A stretch of 64,000 nucleotides of DNA, taken from Planctomycetaceae bacterium (GTDB lineage: Bacteria; Planctomycetota; Planctomycetia; Pirellulales; Pirellulaceae). Of the stretch, positions 58,486 through 64,000 are shown piece after piece (positions within the stretch are counted from its first letter, which is position 1; the number at the start of each line of letters is the position of its first letter). Where the stretch lies: NCBI GenBank assembly GCA_020638975.1, contig JACKHN010000002.1, positions 248,001-312,000 on the forward strand. Reading direction: 5' to 3'. The notes beneath the pieces were generated by a model. The model was not told the DNA's origin, ran no database searches, and saw nothing but the letters and a program-made list of their open reading frames with translations. A program made the translations under genes and the position numbers.

Positions 58486-61400
58486 ATGAAACCACTGATG
58501 CTTTTGACGGTTGCCATCGCGATTGTAGAGGGAATACCGATCGCAGACGCTCAGGACGACACGCCCAACATTGTCATTGTGTTGGCAGACGATCTTGGTT
58601 GGGGCGATCCACGTTGCTATCAGGCCGATTCAAAGATCCCAACGCCCGCAATGGATCGCCTGGCAACTGAAGGAATTCGGTTCACAGATGCTCACACGCC
58701 CTCGTCCGTTTGCACGCCGACTCGCTATACGCTTTTGACCGGGCGATACGCATGGCGGACGCGGTTGAAATCAGGCGTGCTCGATGGGTTCGATCCGCCG
58801 TTAATTGGTCAGGACGAAGACACCCTTGCCAGCCTGCTTAAACGCGTTGGCTATCGTACGCATTGCGTCGGCAAGTGGCATCTCGGGTTGCAGTGGACGC
58901 GGAAAGATGGGTCGCCGGTCGAAGATCGAGACGTCTCGAAAGGCTTTCGCCACGGCGCGGATATCGATTACGAAACGGCATTTCGCGGAGGTCCCACGGA
59001 TGTAGGATTTGACACCTACTTTGGGATTTCCGCCTCGCTCGACATGAGCCCGTACTGCTTTTTGCGGAGAGATCGAGTCGAGACAGTTCCGACCTTGCTG
59101 ACGGAAGAGAATCGAGACGGCATGTTCTTGAATCAAGTTGCGGGCGTCACTACTAAGGATTTCCAGCTGGTTAACGTGCTGCCACGGATTGGTGTCGAGG
59201 CGGTTAAGATCATTCGCGACTCGAAAGACGATGCAATTCCATTCTTCTGCTATGTACCGCTGACATCGCCGCACTTGCCAGTGGTTCCGACACCTGATTC
59301 GCGAGGCAAGAGCCGAGCGGGAAGTTATGGCGATTTCGTCGTGGCAACCGACAGTGTACTAGGCGACATTCTTTCGGCCCTTGATGATACCGGACAGGCC
59401 GACAACACGCTCGTGCTGTTCACGAGTGACAATGGCGGGCTGTTTCATTGGTGGGACTTCCGCGCGGATGATGATGGTGGCACCGCACCCAAGACTCCGC
59501 GGGGCGAGCACCTACGCCAGTTCAGTCATCAAAGCAACGCCGATTGGCGAGGTACCAAAGCCGATATTTATGAGGGCGGGCATCGTGTGCCATTCCTACT
59601 CCGCTGGCCGAATCGTACGGAAGCAGGGCGAACGGTAGATACAACGGTCGAACTCACGGACGTGTTTGCGACCATCGCGGACATTGTCGGGACTTCTGGA
59701 ACCGCGACATCGGGAATGGACAGCTTTTCAATGCTTCCCATCATCGATAGCAGAGCCACAACCTTCGTCCGCCCTTTCGCCATTCATCATTCGCTCGCTG
59801 GCACCTTTGCCGTCCGACATGGCGATTGGAAGCTGGTCGCCGGACGCGGATCGGGCGGCTTTACGAAACCACGCACGCTTCCCGAGAGTGAACCGGCGGG
59901 ACAGCTTTACAATTTGCAATCCGACATACAAGAGACAAGCAATCAGTACTTGAAGCAACCCGCAATCGTTATGCAGTTGAGCCAAATCCTTACTCAAGTG
60001 CAGGCGACCAGCGCGCGTCAGGTCGCAACGACACTGGATCAAGACAGAGCACGCGCCAGCAACGTCACGCAACTCGTCGCGCATCGAGGGGCGAGTGCGG
60101 AACGACCGGAGTGTACGCTCGCTGCGGTTCGTCGCGCAATCGAAGTTGGAGCAACGGCCGTTGAGGTCGATGTTAGAACGAGCAAGGACGGAGAACTCTT
60201 CATCCTGCACGACGCGACTCTCGATCGCACCACCAACGGCAAGGGGCTCGCCAACGAACTAACTCTCGCACAACTCCAACAACTCGACGCTGGCTCCTCC
60301 TTCGACCCCGCTTATCAGGGAGCACGAATCCCGTCGCTGATCGAGGTGGCTGAGTTATGCCTCGGGAAGATCGACATTCTGTTGGACTTGAAAGAGCAGG
60401 GCGATGAGTATGACACGAAAGTCGCACAGGTTATCCGCGAGCATTTCGATCCCGCGCAGACAATCGTCGGAGCAAGAAGTGTCGCTCAAGCGAAACGCTT
60501 TCGAGAGCTATTGCCGCAGGCAAAGCAATTGGCTCTAGTTCCGGCGGTCGATGACATCGAAGCATTTTCCGAGGCTGGCGTCGATTGCATTCGGATTTGG
60601 CCGCAATGGCTGGACAACAACGACGAGCCCGTGAAGCGAGTTCGCGCGACCGGCAAGCGGCTTCATCTCAACGGCACGACGGGAAGCCTTGTTGAAACGC
60701 TGTCGTTACTGACACACGCACCCGATTCACTGTCGTCAGATGACCCTCGAAGACAGAAGGATTCGCTGCTTAGAATTGCCGCCGGCGATCTCCCTCAGCA
60801 GCAACTCCAGGGACTGATCGATGTGGCGAAAGGGACTCGCCTAGAGTCACGAGCGTCCGGTGCGAGAACCCTGACCTTTCTGAACCGCGATTACCGGATG
60901 ATCGAGTTGCCTGACGAGTTGGACGGATTACCGCGTTACGTATTTGACGGCGGCAGTGGTGCCCAAGTCTCCCTGCGGTTTCGACAACCTGCGGTCGTCT
61001 TTGCTGCTTTCGAATACAACGCCAGCGGAGCTTGGTCATTCGGAGACGGACGCTCGCCACATGAACATGGCTGGCACGTTTGGCGATCGCACGCCTATCG
61101 TGGCTCCAGCAATCCGGACGTGGACGGGCAGCCCAATCGGGCGTCGATCTGGTTTCGCGAATTCAAAGCCGGGCAGACTTTGTACGGACTACCATCGTGG
61201 TGGCTGTGCCTGGGTATCGTCGACCTTGAGACAGCACGAAACATCAAAGGATTTACAGCTGGCCTCGTGTCGACGGCAACGCCAACACCGCACTTTTCGC
61301 ACGCAGATTTGGCCGCCCGCATTCGGCCCTTGAAAGTTCCATTGTTTGAAACGGCAGATTCCATTCGCGAATGGCAGACGCAGCAACGAAAGCTCTTTAT

Positions 61401-62238
61401 CAAACGCATGGTCTTTCCGTACGAAGGCACGATAAGTGCGGACCCTGGGCTGGTATCGGAAAGCACTTTGTACAGCCAACAGGAATTCCACGTCACCATC
61501 GAGGGAGAACGGCTGTTTCGCTACTTTCGACTTCAGCCAAAGAACATCCCACTGTCCAACAAGTACCCAGCTGTAATTTGCTTCATGGGGCATGGCAAGG
61601 TGCAACAGGTCCTGCAAGAACAAGACAGCTACCAACACGCTTGTGCCGCGGAATTCGCCAAGGCCGGATATTTGGTATTCGTGATGGAAAACATCGGTAT
61701 GGAGTCTGGCACTGACACACACCTTGATCTCGATCGCCTGCATCGGCTCGAAGGCTACGGTTGGTACAGTCTGTTGTTCGCTCATCAACGAATGCTACTC
61801 GATCGTGTGTTCTCCGATCCGAATGTCGATTCGCAGCGTGTAGGTGTGACCGGTGTCTCGACGGGTGGCCTGCTGGCGTTGAGCGCTGCGGCAATGGACA
61901 CAAGAGTAGCAGCGGCGAGCGTCCAAGGCATCTTCGGCAGCATGCGAGTCAGCTTCATTCGCGATCGAAACCAACATTGTTCATGCGGTGCAATCCCAGG
62001 GCTACTGCCCGAATTTGACCTACCCGAATTGGCGTTGCTCGTAGCGCCGCGACCGTTGCACGTCTCGAACGGAACTGCCGATGGCTTTGCGCCGCAAGAA
62101 GCCGAACGCTGCTTAAGGCAAATCGAACCAATTTATCAACAGGCGGGTGGGCAAGCTCCGCAATTCACGATCTCGCCTGGCGGGCATGCGTTTTCGTTCA
62201 AGCCAGCGCTGAAGTTCTTTCAATTCCACCTGAGATGA
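58486..62238 (+). CDS. Three-domain exported enzyme: sulfatase, GDPD, alpha/beta-hydrolase
   Basis: A 1250-residue secreted protein with signal peptide ending near ADAQDD. Domain 1 (about 25-510) is an S1 sulfatase: TPNIVIVLADDLGWGD, formylglycine motif Cys76-Thr-Pro-Thr-Arg80, VGKWHLGL and LFTSDNGGLFHWWD. Domain 2 (about 527-765) is a glycerophosphodiester phosphodiesterase: VAHRGASAERPECTLAAVRR (from residue 531), AVEVDVRTSKDGELFILHD, LDRTTNGKG and DILLDLKEQG. A connecting region follows to about 960, then domain 3, an alpha/beta-hydrolase with Ser1125 in GVSTGGLLALS, Asp1199 in NGTADGF and His1234 in GGHAFSF, of the dienelactone-hydrolase/acetyl-esterase type. I see no stop or frame break inside. 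Fusion of these three activities in one chain is unusual. The ATG has no strong ribosome site. Confidence 0.9.
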   Translation: MKPLMLLTVAIAIVEGIPIADAQDDTPNIVIVLADDLGWGDPRCYQADSKIPTPAMDRLATEGIRFTDAHTPSSVCTPTRYTLLTGRYAWRTRLKSGVLDGFDPPLIGQDEDTLASLLKRVGYRTHCVGKWHLGLQWTRKDGSPVEDRDVSKGFRHGADIDYETAFRGGPTDVGFDTYFGISASLDMSPYCFLRRDRVETVPTLLTEENRDGMFLNQVAGVTTKDFQLVNVLPRIGVEAVKIIRDSKDDAIPFFCYVPLTSPHLPVVPTPDSRGKSRAGSYGDFVVATDSVLGDILSALDDTGQADNTLVLFTSDNGGLFHWWDFRADDDGGTAPKTPRGEHLRQFSHQSNADWRGTKADIYEGGHRVPFLLRWPNRTEAGRTVDTTVELTDVFATIADIVGTSGTATSGMDSFSMLPIIDSRATTFVRPFAIHHSLAGTFAVRHGDWKLVAGRGSGGFTKPRTLPESEPAGQLYNLQSDIQETSNQYLKQPAIVMQLSQILTQVQATSARQVATTLDQDRARASNVTQLVAHRGASAERPECTLAAVRRAIEVGATAVEVDVRTSKDGELFILHDATLDRTTNGKGLANELTLAQLQQLDAGSSFDPAYQGARIPSLIEVAELCLGKIDILLDLKEQGDEYDTKVAQVIREHFDPAQTIVGARSVAQAKRFRELLPQAKQLALVPAVDDIEAFSEAGVDCIRIWPQWLDNNDEPVKRVRATGKRLHLNGTTGSLVETLSLLTHAPDSLSSDDPRRQKDSLLRIAAGDLPQQQLQGLIDVAKGTRLESRASGARTLTFLNRDYRMIELPDELDGLPRYVFDGGSGAQVSLRFRQPAVVFAAFEYNASGAWSFGDGRSPHEHGWHVWRSHAYRGSSNPDVDGQPNRASIWFREFKAGQTLYGLPSWWLCLGIVDLETARNIKGFTAGLVSTATPTPHFSHADLAARIRPLKVPLFETADSIREWQTQQRKLFIKRMVFPYEGTISADPGLVSESTLYSQQEFHVTIEGERLFRYFRLQPKNIPLSNKYPAVICFMGHGKVQQVLQEQDSYQHACAAEFAKAGYLVFVMENIGMESGTDTHLDLDRLHRLEGYGWYSLLFAHQRMLLDRVFSDPNVDSQRVGVTGVSTGGLLALSAAAMDTRVAAASVQGIFGSMRVSFIRDRNQHCSCGAIPGLLPEFDLPELALLVAPRPLHVSNGTADGFAPQEAERCLRQIEPIYQQAGGQAPQFTISPGGHAFSFKPALKFFQFHLR

Positions 62239-62266
62239 ACCCAGTTGACTTGAGATCGCTGATTGC

Positions 62267-62476
62267 TCAATCGTCGATTAACACTTCGACTAGAACCCGT
62301 CCATCGCTGCCTATCTCGATACTAAGCAAGTGGGCGATTATCGGCGTGCGGTCCACGTTGTTAATCGACTTAAGCTTTACGCCTTGCTGGATGCCAGCAC
62401 GCGCAGCAACAAATAACCGTACGAACGTGAATCTACTCGCGAATTGCGTAACCTCACGCGAGTTGCAAGCTGGCAC
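62267..62476 (-). pseudogene. Decayed C-terminal fragment of an alkaline-phosphatase-family phosphodiesterase
   Basis: On the minus strand, residues reading LFVAARAGIQQGVKLKSI, then NNVDRTPIIAHLLSIEI and DGRVLVEVL, end at a stop (62267). This matches the extreme C-terminus of alkaline-phosphatase/nucleotide-pyrophosphatase proteins, in which a segment like GPGI-x-x-GV precedes INNVD-x-APTIAHLLG and DGRVL-x-E. Upstream of 62476 the frame is broken: other frames give short related-looking pieces and stops, and no catalytic core is present before the sulfatase-fusion gene's own 3' region. I infer a deleted or frameshifted remnant. Confidence 0.55.
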
Positions 62477-62778
62477 TTTGGTGATGTCTTGTGTCGTTCA
62501 TCACAACGTGTCCTGGGCACGCCTGACGGGCTAGCCTGATTTGCATTTGTAGAACGGTCGATGCATCGAGTTCGCACTTGCCGTTGTACCGAAGTCGCGT
62601 TCTAAGTCAGAGCGGATCGAGCCACACACATAGTGACTTGTCTAATCTCCTCCCTCTCGGATCGAGTTGATATTGTGTTTTCCAAGGAGTAACTTGTGAA
62701 CAACGTCGGCGACGAGCGGCATCACATCAATCTTGAACGTGTCAAGTATTCACACGTGTCAGAAAGGAAGAAGCACAC

Positions 62779-64000
62779 ATGTCCAAACCATCGCTTTGTA
62801 TATTGGCTTGCGGAATCAGTCTTCTCCTGGGGTGTCAGCCCAATCGTCACGGCCCGGCGGCCACGCATGAGTCAAGCAGCAACGGAGCGGAGTCGCACAG
62901 CGAGTTGGATACGGGGGCTCGAGAAGCGAACCTGCAAACGGCCTCGAAATCTGAACTAGGCAATAAAGCAGAGGATGCGGCCCAATCCACATCAGCGGTG
63001 GACGTCAATGAAATCATCGAATTGGAGTTCGCCGGGGACGAGGATTTCGATATGCATCTGCGGCATGACAGAAATCCGTTTCCAACAGAACCGATCCTTC
63101 TTGCGGACGAATTACAAAACCGCATCTTGGAATTCAAATTAATCGACGTCGAAGACTACGAACGTTTGACAAAAGACAACGAAGAAGCACGACGTGTCGG
63201 AGCAGAGTTTTTGAGAAAATCTATCACTGCGAGGCAGAGAGGTCCTGCCAGCGAAATCGAACAGGCGCGGGAAATAGGCAATCGTGCGATCGCGTTGGGA
63301 AGCACCGATCCGCTGATTCGGGCAGAGTTGGAAGCCATCAACGGTCGTACATCTACGTTCGACAACATTGCCACAATGACTATTGCAATCGAAGAAATGA
63401 AAGACGCCGGATATCGTCCGGCTGCTCAGTTTCGCTATTACCACACGGTTTTTTGGTTCAACGTCGAGGAGAGAACACTAACACTGGAGCATAGTGAGGC
63501 GTTAAGAAGCTATGTGGTTGCGATGTTTCGATCAGACCCGCCAGATAAAGAGTATTTGCGAGTTGCTGCGGGACTTCTCAGTATTGCCATGCAGATCGCA
63601 CAATTTGCCGGCATGGAGGAAACTAAACGTTTGGTAGATGCTTGTCTCGCGATCGAAGGTCTCGATCCGTGGCTCAAGCATCTGCTGGTGGGAAAGTATT
63701 ACGTAGCGTTGGCTTGGGAGTACCGCGGCATGGGCGTGGCTAGCGAAGTCACAGAGGACGGAGGGGAACAATTCAGGAAGTACCTGGCCGAAGCAGGAAA
63801 GTGTTTTACGCGTGCATGGCAACTTAGGCCGGATTTCCCGGAAGCAGCCACGAGTATGATCAATGTATCGATGGCTGGTGGCGACCAGCGATACTCACCC
63901 CGAGGTTGGTTCGACTGTGCCATTCGCGCTCAGTTTGACCATCAAGATGCCTACTGGACATTGCATGGTGCCCTGCAACCGAGGTGGAGCGGAGACCCAA
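62779..64000 (+). CDS. Predicted lipoprotein, DUF4034-like, 3' end outside window
   Basis: The frame from the ATG at 62779 stays open to the window end, giving 407 residues without a stop. The N-terminus is a lipoprotein signal (MSKPSLCILACGISLLLGC, lipobox LLGC, Cys19 to be lipidated). A Ser/Glu-rich linker of some 60 residues follows, then a helical region: ILLADELQNRILEFKLIDVED, EEARRVGAEFLRKS, and a TPR-like or DUF4034-like part with CLAIEGLDPWLKHLLVGKYYVALAWEYRG, CFTRAWQLRPDFPEAATSM and RGWFDCAIRAQFDHQDAYW. The last motifs are what I remember of DUF4034. Its composition is lower in GC than most neighbours. AAGGAAG lies 8 nt upstream. Function unknown. The 540 bp before it contain only the decayed phosphodiesterase fragment. 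Confidence 0.75.
   Translation, partial: MSKPSLCILACGISLLLGCQPNRHGPAATHESSSNGAESHSELDTGAREANLQTASKSELGNKAEDAAQSTSAVDVNEIIELEFAGDEDFDMHLRHDRNPFPTEPILLADELQNRILEFKLIDVEDYERLTKDNEEARRVGAEFLRKSITARQRGPASEIEQAREIGNRAIALGSTDPLIRAELEAINGRTSTFDNIATMTIAIEEMKDAGYRPAAQFRYYHTVFWFNVEERTLTLEHSEALRSYVVAMFRSDPPDKEYLRVAAGLLSIAMQIAQFAGMEETKRLVDACLAIEGLDPWLKHLLVGKYYVALAWEYRGMGVASEVTEDGGEQFRKYLAEAGKCFTRAWQLRPDFPEAATSMINVSMAGGDQRYSPRGWFDCAIRAQFDHQDAYWTLHGALQPRWSGDP

Noticed and set aside
62696..62959. 87-codon frame from a GTG with a good AAGGAG site
   Set aside because: It overlaps the lipoprotein start in another frame and has no protein-like pattern; a leader peptide cannot be excluded but is unsupported.
1..64000. 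CRISPR arrays, rRNA, tRNA, prophage or complete insertion sequences
   Set aside because: I saw no regularly spaced repeats, no tRNA cloverleaf, no rRNA-like sequence and no transposase or phage structural gene.

Overview
The window reads as a chromosomal segment of a planctomycete, most like the Pirellulales. Grounds: many large exported sulfatases, DUF1501 and DUF1549/1553 proteins, cytochrome c-type proteins with WD40 repeats, a giant Ser/Thr kinase carrying a WD40 propeller, a DUF6807 protein, a stand-alone RNA polymerase alpha-CTD-like protein, moderate GC content, many GTG starts and short mostly monocistronic units. I see no rRNA, tRNA, CRISPR array, prophage or intact transposase.

Layout. 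1-6.1 kb: 3'-truncated UvrD/PcrA helicase, alpha-CTD-like protein, homoserine dehydrogenase, RNase D-like nuclease and an exported SMP-30-type lactonase. 6.1-7.4 kb: a low-density patch with two palindromic non-autonomous insertion elements, both with apparent target duplications, and a DUF2200 gene. 7.4-18.8 kb: housekeeping genes, namely dxr-rseP-HAD (isoprenoid synthesis and intramembrane proteolysis), ftsH, a thioredoxin-like gene with an in-frame UGA, and sdhCAB. 19-33 kb: two receiver-type proteins, an RND efflux pump with its adaptor, an esterase, an ABC exporter pair, thrS-infC, and a hybrid histidine kinase translationally coupled to a FixJ-like regulator. 33.6-38.6 kb: sulfatase, UDP-glucuronate decarboxylase-like epimerase, an exported hypothetical protein and a DUF6807 protein. 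38.6-48.9 kb: a small conserved-looking protein with csrA, then a four-gene run (DUF1501, PPC-domain protein, DUF1549/1553 protein, cytochrome c/WD40/coiled coil) behind a clear sigma-70 promoter. 49-64 kb: HAD phosphatase, a 1968-residue kinase with WD40 repeats, a small WD40 protein, a sialidase-like protein, a 1250-residue sulfatase/GDPD/alpha-beta-hydrolase fusion, a decayed phosphodiesterase fragment and a truncated lipoprotein.

The observation I rate highest is at 13885-14868 (minus). One reading frame for a thioredoxin-like exported protein is interrupted by a single UGA directly after a cysteine. A perfect 6-bp stem with a 6-nt loop follows at the distance expected of a bacterial SECIS element. 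UGA is an ordinary stop elsewhere in the window, so a selenoprotein is the simplest reading. Next in interest are the three-enzyme fusion at 58486-62238, the acidic Thr-containing repeats in front of the giant kinase, and the two miniature transposable elements.

The gene set fits a heterotrophic planctomycete that breaks down sulfated or acidic polysaccharides: sulfatases, sialidase-like protein, lactonase and esterases. It respires with a Bacillus-type succinate dehydrogenase. Everything here is read by eye; no database search was run.
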